64,000 nt of DNA, taken from NCBI GenBank assembly GCA_947501935.1, contig CANMXU010000001.1, forward strand, positions 248,001 through 312,000. Reading direction: 5' to 3'. Position 1 is the first letter of the stretch. Each line of letters opens with the position of its first letter. The notes beneath the pieces are model-generated. The model was not told the origin of the DNA and ran no database searches. It was given only the letters and a program-made list of their open reading frames with translations. Of this stretch, positions 1 through 9,215 are shown in pieces. The stretch comes from an uncultured Alteromonadaceae bacterium. GTDB lineage: Bacteria; Pseudomonadota; Gammaproteobacteria; Enterobacterales; Alteromonadaceae. Both the position numbers and the translations under genes were made by a program.

Positions 1-1027
1 TTACACGCCTTCTACCATTCAAAATAAAAAGTTTTTGTTGTTTGGGACTTTGTAACACTTTGATTATAGCTGTAGCTAATGAGTGGGGGGAGTGAGAAGC
101 AACTAATATTCCTGTTTCACCGTCTATAATGGCCTCAGGTATTCCATTCACATTGGTTGATACGATCGCTTTTCCACATGCCATGGCTTCTAAAATTGAA
201 ATAGGAAATGCCTCTTCGTGTGAAGCACAGACCACTATATCTAACTGCTGAAGGTGCTCTAATACGTTAGCCACTTGCCCATGAAAAACCACATTTTCTG
301 CAATACCAAGTTCTATCGCTTTTTGCTTGAGTAGTAGCTCTCTTGGTTCTTCTAGAATATCACCACCAATAATATCAAATTGCGCTTTTACACCTTGGTC
401 GAGCAATATTTTTGCCATAGCTAAAAAATCATCATGGCCTTTACGATATTGTAAATTGGCAATAATACCTATGCGTGGTATCGGATTAGGCTCGCGCGTA
501 ATAGGTTTGAATTTTTCTATATTAACACCGTTGTGAATTACTTCTAACTGACTACTTGGGCATAAGAGTGTTAGCTCATCTTGTAAATACATTTTAAGTT
601 CGTTACTACAAAAAATAAACGACTGCGGTGCATATCTATTTTTAAAGGCCCAACGCATAAAAGGTATTTCGTAGGGAAAATGCACATGACAAATCATCGG
701 GATTTTTAAAAGCTTACAAATTGGCTGTAAGCTACGTAATGCCAATAGGTCACCGGTATGAACAAGCTTAGGTTGATACTTTTTAAATAGCTGGTAATAT
801 TTAAAAAGTTGCTTTAATGTCTTTAATGGTTTTAATTTTTCAGGTTGAAGACAATCAATAGGTTCAAAAATTGCGCCAGCACTCACTGCTTCATGCGCTA
901 AGGTTTCGCCAGCCGGTGCTAACATTACAGGTTGATAAGTCTGTTTCACGCCATTAATAATTGACAAGGTAACTCTTTCTGCGCCGCCAATAACATTCAC
1001 ACTATGTGCGTAAAATACAACTTCCAT
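1..1027 (-). CDS. GT4-family glycosyltransferase (C-terminus cut by window start)
   Basis: Read from the ATG at 1027, the frame stays open to base 1, so the C-terminal end lies outside the window. It is a retaining glycosyltransferase that transfers a sugar from an NDP-sugar in the cytoplasm, probably onto the exopolysaccharide lipid intermediate. The N-terminus shows the GT4 loop (VNVIGGAERVT). The middle shows an H-N-G-V segment that opens the second Rossmann domain. Near the end is the nucleotide-binding block (ISILEAMACGKAIVSTN followed by GIPEAI), with the E-x7-E arrangement usual in GT4. It diverges from the GT2 gene at 1130, so the ~100 bp between them should hold promoters for both. 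The acceptor and sugar cannot be read from sequence. Confidence 0.85.
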   Translation of the reverse strand, partial: MEVVFYAHSVNVIGGAERVTLSIINGVKQTYQPVMLAPAGETLAHEAVSAGAIFEPIDCLQPEKLKPLKTLKQLFKYYQLFKKYQPKLVHTGDLLALRSLQPICKLLKIPMICHVHFPYEIPFMRWAFKNRYAPQSFIFCSNELKMYLQDELTLLCPSSQLEVIHNGVNIEKFKPITREPNPIPRIGIIANLQYRKGHDDFLAMAKILLDQGVKAQFDIIGGDILEEPRELLLKQKAIELGIAENVVFHGQVANVLEHLQQLDIVVCASHEEAFPISILEAMACGKAIVSTNVNGIPEAIIDGETGILVASHSPHSLATAIIKVLQSPKQQKLFILNGRRRV

Positions 1028-1129
1028 AACTATATTAAAACCTAATCCTATTAATAAGGTAAGGATTACAGTAAACTTATTTTATTTCAATAGAATTTTA
1101 GTTTTATTCATAAAAAGGATTGGTTTACG

Positions 1130-2785
1130 TTGGACCTCGTCAGTATAATTTTGCCAACTTACAATAGGCAAAAATTTTTAGCACAAGCCTTTGCTTCTAT
1201 TAGGGCACAGCTTCATACTCATTGGGAATTAATTATTGTTGATGATGGTAGTTCTGACGACAGTGCAGAATTAATTTCAGCATTAGTGGAAGGTATTGAA
1301 GATAAAGTTCGTTTTATCCAACAAGAGAACCAAGGCCCAGCGGTTGCAAGAAACACTGGTATAAAGCTTGCCAAAGGTGATTATATTGCCTTTTTTGATA
1401 GTGACGACGAATGGCTTGCTCATCATTTAAGTGACTCTATTGTAGCTTTTACAAAGCACCCTGAAATAAGCTGGGTTTACGCGGCTTGCAAACGTATAGA
1501 TTTTTCAACTCAAGAGGTTGTTTTAGAAAGCACTTTTTATACTAACAACAAACCTAATCCATTATTTAATTTAAAAGCTAAAATTGATGGTAATTTACAT
1601 ATCATTCAAGACAAAAACGCCGCCTGCTGCCAAATATTTGATGGTATCGACAGTGGCTTGCAAAATTCGGTCATTAAAAAGGCGGTGTTTGATGAGTTTC
1701 TTTTACCTGAATACAGGATAGGTGAAGACAGGCTGTTTATTTTGATGGCCTTAAAAGCGAATTTCACCTTGGCATTTATTGATAATATCCATGTGCTTTA
1801 TAATGTTCATGACGAAAACATTTCTGATACTAGCGCAGGCGATGAACGCTTTGATCGACGTATTGTTGCTATGCAACGTTTACTTGAAAGTTATGAACAA
1901 GCTAATAATTATGTTCACTTAAATAATAAAGAGAAAAAAGCCTTAAATACTCGTTTAGCGTTAGATTATTTTTGGAAACTTGGTTATTCCCTTCAACAAC
2001 AAGCAGGTTATTATGACGACGCTATTGCTACATACAAAAAAGCAATAAAATTATGTCCCCTTAGTTATAAGTTTTGGAAAACTTATTTATCGGCTTTATT
2101 AAAATATAAATTTAAACAATACTCGCCAGAATCTAATAAAACAAAATTGCTTGTTTTAGGTGATTCACATACAGAAACATTTCGCCTAAAAGCCTTACAG
2201 CGCTATTTCCCTCAATATATTTTTAAAGTAGTTCCAGTTGGCGGTGCAACGGTTTCTGGCATACAAAATCCTAACTCAAAAACCCAGGCGTTACCTATTT
2301 TTGAAAAAAATATAACTGAATTTTCACCTGACAAAGTGATTATACAATTAGGAGAAGTAGATACCGGCTTTGTTATTTGGTATCGCGCTGAAAAGTATCA
2401 AGTATCTGTTGATAAAATGCTAATTCAGGCTGTTGAAAATTATACTAACCTGTTAAGTAAGTTAACTAATAGCGCACAAGTTATTTGTATTAGTACCGTA
2501 TTACCAACGATTAAAGATAAGCAAAGTTGGGGGGAAATTGCCAATGCCCGCAAAGAAATTAAAGCAACTCAACTTGAGCGCACAGAATTAACTCTAAAAT
2601 TTAATCAACGTATTCAAGAGTATTGCTTGACACATGATATTGATTTTATATCACTTGACCTAGAATCATTAGCTGAAAACGGTATTGTTTCCGACAAATT
2701 AATGCATTCAGACCCTAATGATCATCATTATAATCAAGCCGTATACTCCAGTATGCTGGTAAAGTATTTGATGCCCATTTTGTAA
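1130..2785 (+). CDS. GT2 glycosyltransferase fused to an SGNH-like domain
   Basis: The start is a TTG at 1130 behind an AAAAGGA ribosome site. Residues 4-120 are a GT2/GT-A fold: LPTYNR at 8-13, VDDG at 37-40 and the metal-binding FFDSDDEW at 88-95. Residues 280-320 look like a TPR-type helical pair. From about 340 a second domain starts with GDSH (344-347), has LGEVD at 407-411 and ends with an Asp/His-rich DPNDHHYN (528-535), which matches the block order of SGNH esterases/acyltransferases. The protein would add a sugar in the cytoplasm. The second domain could add or remove an acyl group, but the third block lacks the usual Asn and activity is not assured. It lies 24 bp before the sulfotransferase gene, in the same probable operon. 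Confidence 0.8.
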   Translation: MDLVSIILPTYNRQKFLAQAFASIRAQLHTHWELIIVDDGSSDDSAELISALVEGIEDKVRFIQQENQGPAVARNTGIKLAKGDYIAFFDSDDEWLAHHLSDSIVAFTKHPEISWVYAACKRIDFSTQEVVLESTFYTNNKPNPLFNLKAKIDGNLHIIQDKNAACCQIFDGIDSGLQNSVIKKAVFDEFLLPEYRIGEDRLFILMALKANFTLAFIDNIHVLYNVHDENISDTSAGDERFDRRIVAMQRLLESYEQANNYVHLNNKEKKALNTRLALDYFWKLGYSLQQQAGYYDDAIATYKKAIKLCPLSYKFWKTYLSALLKYKFKQYSPESNKTKLLVLGDSHTETFRLKALQRYFPQYIFKVVPVGGATVSGIQNPNSKTQALPIFEKNITEFSPDKVIIQLGEVDTGFVIWYRAEKYQVSVDKMLIQAVENYTNLLSKLTNSAQVICISTVLPTIKDKQSWGEIANARKEIKATQLERTELTLKFNQRIQEYCLTHDIDFISLDLESLAENGIVSDKLMHSDPNDHHYNQAVYSSMLVKYLMPIL

Positions 2786-2809
2786 CGTAAACTGTTATAT
2801 GAGACGTAA

Positions 2810-3556
2810 ATGAAAAACACTTTAATATCACTTTTACCGCAACGACTTTATTTAGAATTGAAATGGTTAGACTTTAAATTAAATAGAAGAGAGTCTTTTG
2901 AAAATGTACAAGCGTTAAGACAGAGAGAAACGACTGAATGGTCTTCTTATAAACCATTTGACGACAAAAAAGCTATTTTTATACATGTTCCTAAATGTGC
3001 GGGTATTTCAGTTAATAAAACTATTTTTGGTAATTTAGCTGGTGGTCATACAACCCTTGAACAATATTTAAATATTTTTGAACCTAAAAATATTTGTTCG
3101 TATTTTAAATTTACTATTGTTAGAAACCCTTGGGATAGAGTTGTATCGGCTTATCATTTTTTACAGCAAGGAGGATTTAATAAGTGGGATCAGGAGTTTT
3201 ATAACAAAGAACTAGCGTGTTTTGACAGCTTTGAAGCGTTTGTAAAAAACTGGCTTATCCATCCTGAAAATTTAGCTAAGCATCATCATTTTCAAACACA
3301 AAGCCATTACATTCTTGATAAATACAATAAGGTGCAGCTTGACTTTATTGGCTATCTTGAAAATATAGATAATGACTTTAAATATATTTGTGATCAAATA
3401 GGTGTTGAAGCAAGCTTATCAGCCACAAACAAAAGTAAGCGCAATAATTATCAAGAATATTATAGCGACGAAACACTTGGGATAGTTGCCAGAGCTTACA
3501 AGCAAGATATTGATTTGTTAGGTTATACTTTTGATAACAGCAACTTAGAGAAATAA
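2810..3556 (+). CDS. sulfotransferase family protein (Sulfotransfer_2-like)
   Basis: The enzyme probably transfers sulfate from PAPS to a sugar hydroxyl. The 5'-phosphosulfate loop is visible as HVPKCAGIS (residues 59-67) and the 3'-phosphate motif as IVRNPWDRVVS (103-113). This pair, with that spacing, is characteristic of carbohydrate sulfotransferases. The length of 248 aa is normal for bacterial members. No signal peptide or membrane helix is obvious, so it is cytoplasmic. Its position directly behind the GT2/SGNH fusion suggests it decorates the glycan made by the same operon. The substrate is unknown. Confidence 0.82.
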   Translation: MKNTLISLLPQRLYLELKWLDFKLNRRESFENVQALRQRETTEWSSYKPFDDKKAIFIHVPKCAGISVNKTIFGNLAGGHTTLEQYLNIFEPKNICSYFKFTIVRNPWDRVVSAYHFLQQGGFNKWDQEFYNKELACFDSFEAFVKNWLIHPENLAKHHHFQTQSHYILDKYNKVQLDFIGYLENIDNDFKYICDQIGVEASLSATNKSKRNNYQEYYSDETLGIVARAYKQDIDLLGYTFDNSNLEK

Positions 3557-3626
3557 CGCAAGGTTAATGGTTATGCTTTTTGTTAGTACAGGCATGCATA
3601 TAAGTATATTGGTTTTAAATTAGCAG

Positions 3627-5102
3627 CTAGTGGCTCTTTTTTGAGTTAAATATAGCTTTAAAACCTTTGCTTGTAAAACCATACAAGTATTGCCATTCTT
3701 TAGTAAACCGGTAAACAAGAAGATATTGAAAGACGATTAACAAGATAAAAGTGATTAGGTATACCAACCCAGAAAAAAATAATTCAGCTATATAATGAGT
3801 ATTAATTGAATAACTTACGCTAACAATTCCTGCGATATAGCTTGCAAATACTACAGGGAATAAGCCGATTAGCATTTTAAAAGTATTTTGACTTGAAGTG
3901 TAATAGCTTGCAACCAATAGTAAGAAAACAAAGCATAAAAGATTTTCAATGCCCACTCTTATTGCTGAAAACAACATTAAGTCATCAAAGCCAACATAGA
4001 ATAACGACCCATATAAAATACTAAAAGCAATTGCTTCATAGTAAAAAAACAGTTTTGTTTTTGCGTGTACCATTAAAAGGCGCCTGGCTTGATTAAGCAT
4101 GACAAAGGCAGGTATCAAACAAACAAATACGCCTAATAAATTACTGTAAGCCAACCATTTATCACCTAGCAGTATTTCTACCAATAGGACTTGGTGAAAA
4201 TACATATAAGCGGTTACAGGTAGTGCTAAGCACATAGTAATAATAAACGTTACATTGTATTGAAGTGCAAAGTAATGCTTATTATCTTTAATTTTTGCTA
4301 ATTCTACTAATAAAGGCTGAGTTGCTGGCAAAATCAGTTCGCTGCTGGGAATAAAGGCTAAATATTTCATTACATGGTATGAGCCTAGCGCTTCTTTACC
4401 AAAGTTTGCACTGATCAAAAAGGTGTCTAGCTGAGTTCTAGAGTAACCTAGTATAGCTTGTGGGATCATCCAGCCAGAAAAACTCCATTGTTCTTTGGCA
4501 TTTTTTAAGCACAATGAAGGGCGAAAAGGATAGATAAAGTAACTACCTATTGCCCTTACTATAGTGCCCGTACATTGGCCTAATACTAAGGCCCAATAAG
4601 ACTCATAAATTAAGGCTATGGATACAGCAACGATAACACCGAATACTTTTGCAACTAATGAAAGTTGAACGATTTTTCCGTAAAGCTGCTCTCTCCTTAG
4701 GTATATTGGCCCTGGCGAAGCGAATAAGCTAATAAACATAACGAAGGAAAAAACATAAATTATTGAAATTAAACGATTATCACCGTAATAGCTAGCCACT
4801 ATAGGAGCTAAAAGAGCAAGGACTATTGCAACACTAGTTTTTAAAATAAAATTAATTGTCCACGAGGTATTAATAATATCTCGATCAACTTTTTCTGCTC
4901 GCAATAAGTATTGTTGTGAACCTGTTTGTACAAAAATTTCAACAAAACCAATAAAAAGGGCGGATATTGCCACTAAACCAAAATCATCAGGCACTAATAC
5001 ACGCGCTAAAATGAGTGTACTAACTAAGCCAACAAGCTTTTTACTCATTGATTCTAAAACAAGTAAAATGCTACTTAAAACACCTTGTTTAGCTCTGCTC
5101 AT
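3627..5102 (-). CDS. Wzx-like polysaccharide flippase (MOP superfamily)
   Basis: This 491-aa integral membrane protein has about 12-14 hydrophobic segments spread over the whole length. Its N-terminus (from MSRAKQGVLSS) carries the pattern of the polysaccharide biosynthesis/transport branch of the MOP exporters, with a charged amphipathic start and a first helix around residues 20-40. Such proteins flip undecaprenyl-linked oligosaccharide from the cytoplasmic to the periplasmic face of the inner membrane. It is the last gene of a minus-strand run that begins with the amidotransferase at 11132. It converges on the sulfotransferase at 3556, and no strong terminator is seen in the 70 bp between them. 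Flippase is preferred over polymerase because a ligase/polymerase-like gene is already present at 6027-7328. Confidence 0.85.
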   Translation of the reverse strand: MSRAKQGVLSSILLVLESMSKKLVGLVSTLILARVLVPDDFGLVAISALFIGFVEIFVQTGSQQYLLRAEKVDRDIINTSWTINFILKTSVAIVLALLAPIVASYYGDNRLISIIYVFSFVMFISLFASPGPIYLRREQLYGKIVQLSLVAKVFGVIVAVSIALIYESYWALVLGQCTGTIVRAIGSYFIYPFRPSLCLKNAKEQWSFSGWMIPQAILGYSRTQLDTFLISANFGKEALGSYHVMKYLAFIPSSELILPATQPLLVELAKIKDNKHYFALQYNVTFIITMCLALPVTAYMYFHQVLLVEILLGDKWLAYSNLLGVFVCLIPAFVMLNQARRLLMVHAKTKLFFYYEAIAFSILYGSLFYVGFDDLMLFSAIRVGIENLLCFVFLLLVASYYTSSQNTFKMLIGLFPVVFASYIAGIVSVSYSINTHYIAELFFSGLVYLITFILLIVFQYLLVYRFTKEWQYLYGFTSKGFKAIFNSKKSH

Positions 5103-5185
5103 AAATTCTCATATTGTATTTAGTCATTAACATATTATCATTTGTATCACGATAAATTTAAAAGGTTATTGGAAGGGAAATTTAG

Positions 5186-6034
5186 TTACGCCTTATCTAT
5201 TAGCCGCTCAATTCTTTTTGTGACTAAGTATTTTTTAAAAAAAGATAAATGGGTAATTTCTTGGGTGAGATTGTTATATATTTTATCGTTAATGTTATTC
5301 ATGCTATCAGGCCAATCTTTTACGTCTAGACTATCTAAATGCTTTTCTTGTATTTTACCCAATTCATATCGCGCGATACGATTAAAATAAAGCTTGATAT
5401 CATCCTTTTTAAAGAGGGATAGGCTATCAAAACAATATCCCACCTTATCTAAATGAGTTACTCTGTTGGGCAAATTATAATTAAAAAAGTTAAGGTTGGT
5501 ATTTACCGCTTTAGTTAAAAATGAGTCGATCCAGTTAAGCCCTTGAGGTAATTTAAAATTAGCTCTACGCATTGTTTCTAGAAAGGAATATTTCAGCCCG
5601 TAGAGGTTACCAAAAAAACAAGAGCGTTCCTTAACTAGACTCCTGTAAAATTCTATATTACGGCCTGATAAAGGCATACCTGCAATTGCAACTGTTTCAC
5701 AGGAAGTGTTATTTAAATGTTCGGCCATTTGAGGAAAACAATTCTTTGAAAATTGCACATCTGCATCAATAAAAAAATGTACAGGGCAATTAGGGGCTAT
5801 GTTATGAACATACTCATTCCAGGCATTGCATTTATCACCGACTTTAAGCTCAACAATTTCTAATTTATTAAAATTAGGTTGTAATGCTTTTAAAACATCA
5901 ATTGTTCCGTCGGTACAACCATTTGCAATGACGAAGAGTTTTTCAAGAGCGCCATCTACACTTTCAAAAACACTGGAAACTGATTTTGTAATGTTTTTTT
6001 CTTCATTGTAAGCAAACATAACTATGCTATACAT
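5186..6034 (-). CDS. GT2-family glycosyltransferase
   Basis: The N-terminus reads as a GT-A fold: a first strand with FAYNEEKNI (residues 7-15), ANGCTDGT in the VDDGS position (about 37-44) and HFFIDADVQ (about 87-95) holding the metal-coordinating Asp pair. The 282-aa length suits a single catalytic domain with a short C-terminal helix and no membrane segment. The start overlaps the end of the ligase-like gene by 8 bp, showing translational coupling within one minus-strand operon. It probably adds one sugar to the lipid-linked repeat unit. Sugar and acceptor are not predictable. Confidence 0.85.
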   Translation of the reverse strand: MYSIVMFAYNEEKNITKSVSSVFESVDGALEKLFVIANGCTDGTIDVLKALQPNFNKLEIVELKVGDKCNAWNEYVHNIAPNCPVHFFIDADVQFSKNCFPQMAEHLNNTSCETVAIAGMPLSGRNIEFYRSLVKERSCFFGNLYGLKYSFLETMRRANFKLPQGLNWIDSFLTKAVNTNLNFFNYNLPNRVTHLDKVGYCFDSLSLFKKDDIKLYFNRIARYELGKIQEKHLDSLDVKDWPDSMNNINDKIYNNLTQEITHLSFFKKYLVTKRIERLIDKA

Positions 6035-7328
6035 TATTTTTATCCATTGTTGTTATGTCAGTATTCTTTTTTAATACGACCACATGAAAATAACATGCTG
6101 TAATAAGCATAATTAAATAATAAAACGGCTCAAATACTATTAGATCTAAAAATATAGCGCCGACAAAAAAACCCGCTAAAGCAGCTAAGGCTGAGTTAGC
6201 AGAATATTGATATAACGAATTTTTATTAGTATGAACTTTAATTTGTTTTTGCATAGCATAACAGGCATAGAACAAATATAAATATATTAATCCAGATATT
6301 ATTCCGCTATTCGCGGCAAAGGTTATAAGTGTATTATGGGCAACATGAGGAGATTCCCCAGGAAATTCTAGTGCAGAGGCTATTCTGAATCTATGCACTC
6401 CAACACCAAAAACGGGGTGATTTTTAATTATTTTCATGCCCACAGTCCAAGATTGAATTCTAGGGTTAACGGCTTCAACAGTTTCTTGATTGGCAGCCTG
6501 TTTAGTACGAGATAAGGAGCCTCCTGCTTGGTCTAATACTACAACTACAAAACCCGCTAGCATTACAAAGTTAATTAATTTTGCCTTTATACCTTTATTT
6601 CCCATAACTCTTGTACAAATGAATACAGCCGCCCCCACAGCCAGTAGAGCCCCTCTCGATTGTGTTAAAAATATACCATGTAGTGACATTCCCATTCCTA
6701 TAACCATAAATGCTTTTATAAAAACACTTCTAAAATGAAAGTAGCCGAGCATTAGGAAAGGAAAACCAACCACTAATAATATTGCGAATTTATTATTATC
6801 ATTATAAGCTCCATTTTTTGGGCCTGTTAAGCGGCCACCAGTAAAACTACTCAAATCACCAGTAAAATAAGCCAAATTTGAATCAAAAGCATAGTAAATA
6901 GTAGCTAATATAAATGCAAAGCCAATATAGCGAATAGCATTTTCATTATTTAGTAATCCTAAACAGAAAAAATACATTAAGATTGTAGTATTGAATATTT
7001 CTAAAACCAATTCAGAACCAATCCCTCCGCTATAAGATGCTACCCAGTCAGATAAATTGATTAAAAAAGTTAACATCAATAACGCTTTGTTTACAGGGAG
7101 TTGATATATTTGGTAATTAATATTACCTTTGCTTGCTTGTATGATCCAAGCAAGCAAAGTTAAACCAGCAGAAAGCTTAAATAAAGGTATTCCATCAAAA
7201 GCCCAAAACCAAACATATTGGGGCTGTAAAATAGAAAATGTAGTGTAAAGCACCGGCGAAACCCAAGGTAGGGTGACCAATGTAAATAAAGCAAATAGCA
7301 ATGAGAGGATTGTGAATAGTTTAATCAT
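6027..7328 (-). CDS. O-antigen ligase-like membrane protein, exosortase A-associated type
   Basis: This 433-aa protein has ten or more membrane helices and one larger periplasmic loop (about residues 265-320) containing WTVGMKIIKNHPVFGVGVHR, the Wzy/WaaL-type H-x-G-hydrophobic-G motif. The N-terminal layout, with a short helix, a tyrosine/tryptophan-rich loop and a second helix, recalls the putative O-glycosylation ligase of exosortase A systems (TIGR03097, assigned from memory). It would join or polymerise lipid-linked glycan at the outer face of the inner membrane. It follows the sulfotransferase-like gene by 32 bp and overlaps the next GT2 gene. Ligase and polymerase roles cannot be separated by sequence. 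Confidence 0.75.
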   Translation of the reverse strand: MIKLFTILSLLFALFTLVTLPWVSPVLYTTFSILQPQYVWFWAFDGIPLFKLSAGLTLLAWIIQASKGNINYQIYQLPVNKALLMLTFLINLSDWVASYSGGIGSELVLEIFNTTILMYFFCLGLLNNENAIRYIGFAFILATIYYAFDSNLAYFTGDLSSFTGGRLTGPKNGAYNDNNKFAILLVVGFPFLMLGYFHFRSVFIKAFMVIGMGMSLHGIFLTQSRGALLAVGAAVFICTRVMGNKGIKAKLINFVMLAGFVVVVLDQAGGSLSRTKQAANQETVEAVNPRIQSWTVGMKIIKNHPVFGVGVHRFRIASALEFPGESPHVAHNTLITFAANSGIISGLIYLYLFYACYAMQKQIKVHTNKNSLYQYSANSALAALAGFFVGAIFLDLIVFEPFYYLIMLITACYFHVVVLKKNTDITTMDKNNV

Positions 7329-7360
7329 AAGAAGTTTAAGGGTTCGCCCTTGGTGTTATT

Positions 7361-7945
7361 TTATCTACTTAAATATTTAGTTAGCTTTCTTAAAATATGG
7401 GTGTTATTTTGATTACTATATACATCAAACTCATTAATACATTTGTCGATATCACCCTCAGCCCCAATCCACTGAAAAAATTCAGGAAATCGCTCTTGTA
7501 AATTTTTAATATCAATAACTTTAACATTTGATTTTGTACTTAGGAACATTTTTATAGTTTCATCAACATGCTCTACATAATCTAAACAAATTTGATAACG
7601 CTCAGATTTTTTAATTGTAGGTTTCATTAAAATACCATGTCCATAGGCTTTTACTATTGACTCTTTTAAGTGCCATCGCTCTAAGTAGCTTTTAGCTATA
7701 GCCTTTGGATCTCTTGTCAAATGAAGATAGTATCCATTATCTTTGTATTTTTTTTCTAATTGGGTCGTAAACCAAGCTAACCTATTATCAATTTCAATAT
7801 GATTAGCGGGGTAATTTACTCGTGAAGAATTGTAATGTTGCACCCTAGATTCATGTGCACATGTATAATTTGTTATATAAGAACATGCTTTTGTAAAGGT
7901 TGTAGATGCTGTTCTGCCTGCACAGAGAATAAAAATATTTGACAT
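7361..7945 (-). CDS. sulfotransferase-like P-loop protein
   Basis: This small 194-aa protein starts MSNIFILCAGRTAST, where CAGRTAST stands in the place of the 5'-phosphosulfate loop. LHLTRDPKAIAKSYLERW (residues 74-91) resembles the 3'-phosphate binding R-x6-S block of PAPS-dependent sulfotransferases. The ribosome site is clear (GAGGAG, about 10 bases upstream of the ATG). It is shorter than typical family members and lacks part of the C-terminal region, so it may be a minimal member. It lies between the GT4 gene and the ligase gene on the same strand. Its sequence is unlike that of the sulfotransferase at 2810, so the two are not recent duplicates. Confidence 0.68.
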   Translation of the reverse strand: MSNIFILCAGRTASTTFTKACSYITNYTCAHESRVQHYNSSRVNYPANHIEIDNRLAWFTTQLEKKYKDNGYYLHLTRDPKAIAKSYLERWHLKESIVKAYGHGILMKPTIKKSERYQICLDYVEHVDETIKMFLSTKSNVKVIDIKNLQERFPEFFQWIGAEGDIDKCINEFDVYSNQNNTHILRKLTKYLSR

Positions 7946-8023
7946 AATCCGTTACTTCTCCTCAATATTAAGCGGGGTTAATTTTATGTAAAAAACAACT
8001 CTTAAGGGAGTTGTCACGTTATT

Positions 8024-9211
8024 TTAGTCAAGGCTGCCTAGATACTTTTTATATAACCTTAAAAAAATAGTATTCATTACTTCTCTGCTAAATTTTTTGT
8101 TAAATCGCCGTTCTGAATTTTTTGAAAAAGAGCTGTGTTTACTATGATTTTCAATGAACTGAATAATAGCCCTAGCAAATTCTTCTGTATCATCATTTTT
8201 AGTCACATAGCCATTTTCACCATTTATCACTATTTCAGGGTTACCGCCAGCATCAGTTACCACACAGGGTTTACATAATGACATCGCTTCCAATAACGTC
8301 ATTGAGGTACCTTCACTCAATGATGATAATAAGTAAATATCCATTAAAGCTAAGTAATTTTTCGGCTGTGCTTTATAACCCGTTAGTATTACATTTTCTG
8401 AAAGAGATAAATCAGCTATACATTTTTCAATAGTCGGCCTTTCATCGCCATCACCAACAATTATTAATGTGCTATTTGCATGGTTTCCTAATACTAAAGC
8501 AAAGGCTTTTAGCATCATGGTGTGATTCTTAATCGAGTCGAAACGAGCAATGGTGCCTAAAATGATATGTTCAGCTGGAATGCCTAGCTCAGCTCTTAAT
8601 TCCTGTACTTCATTTTGTTCAACGGATAATGGGGCAATACCGTTATAAACAACCTCTATTGATTTTTCAGGAATGTTTTCAAAGTCGATCAAAGCTTGCT
8701 TAGTTGCTTTTGAAATAGCGGTAACTTGATCAGTAAATAAATTCAGTAACGGATTAATTAGCTTGCGCTTCCATGAACTTGAGTCAGGGTAAAACCGGCC
8801 GTGCTCAGTGAATATCACTTTAGTTTTAGTGAATGCTGCAGCAATTACGCCATATACCCAAGGGGTATATTGATGACAATGGATGATATCGACGTTGTTA
8901 GCTTCTATGGTCTGGTGAATTTGTCTAATTAACTGCCTATCAAAACCCGGTTGACGATTAAATTGAAAAAACTCAATACCATCTTTTTGTAATTCGTCAG
9001 CGAATGGCCCTAAAGGAGATTCTATACACAAAACTGACATTTTAAATTGCTCATCTTTTTGTCGCACTGAAGTACGATCTACACCTTGCTCAGTTAAATC
9101 TTCTGAGTTTTCATTTGAATTGGCAAGACCATCAATGATATTTTTTATTACCATTTCAGTGCCGCCAATGCGCATGTCGTAGGTAATATGCATTATATGT
9201 GTTTGGCTCAT
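8024..9211 (-). CDS. GT4 glycosyltransferase, PEP-CTERM/EpsH1-associated type
   Basis: I start it at the ATG at 9211 (MSQTHIMHITYDM), just after the stop of the amidotransferase gene and about 12 bases behind a GGAG. An upstream in-frame ATG at 9232 would overlap that gene. The N-terminus has the GT4 loop MRIGGTEMVIKN and the C-terminal half has SLSEGTSMTLLEAMSLCKPCV with the E-x7-E nucleotide-sugar block, then TDAGGNPEIV. The N-terminal pattern fits the TIGR03088-type sugar transferases that accompany exosortase A loci (assignment from memory). Its 395 aa are normal. A charged stretch at about residues 35-60 looks like an insertion specific to this protein. Confidence 0.83.
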   Translation of the reverse strand: MSQTHIMHITYDMRIGGTEMVIKNIIDGLANSNENSEDLTEQGVDRTSVRQKDEQFKMSVLCIESPLGPFADELQKDGIEFFQFNRQPGFDRQLIRQIHQTIEANNVDIIHCHQYTPWVYGVIAAAFTKTKVIFTEHGRFYPDSSSWKRKLINPLLNLFTDQVTAISKATKQALIDFENIPEKSIEVVYNGIAPLSVEQNEVQELRAELGIPAEHIILGTIARFDSIKNHTMMLKAFALVLGNHANSTLIIVGDGDERPTIEKCIADLSLSENVILTGYKAQPKNYLALMDIYLLSSLSEGTSMTLLEAMSLCKPCVVTDAGGNPEIVINGENGYVTKNDDTEEFARAIIQFIENHSKHSSFSKNSERRFNKKFSREVMNTIFLRLYKKYLGSLD

Positions 9212-9215
9212 AATA

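Noticed and set aside
5142..5390. Small plus-strand frame over the start of the GT2 gene region
   Set aside because: Most of it is antisense to the 3' end of the GT2 gene at 5186-6034, which has clear catalytic motifs.
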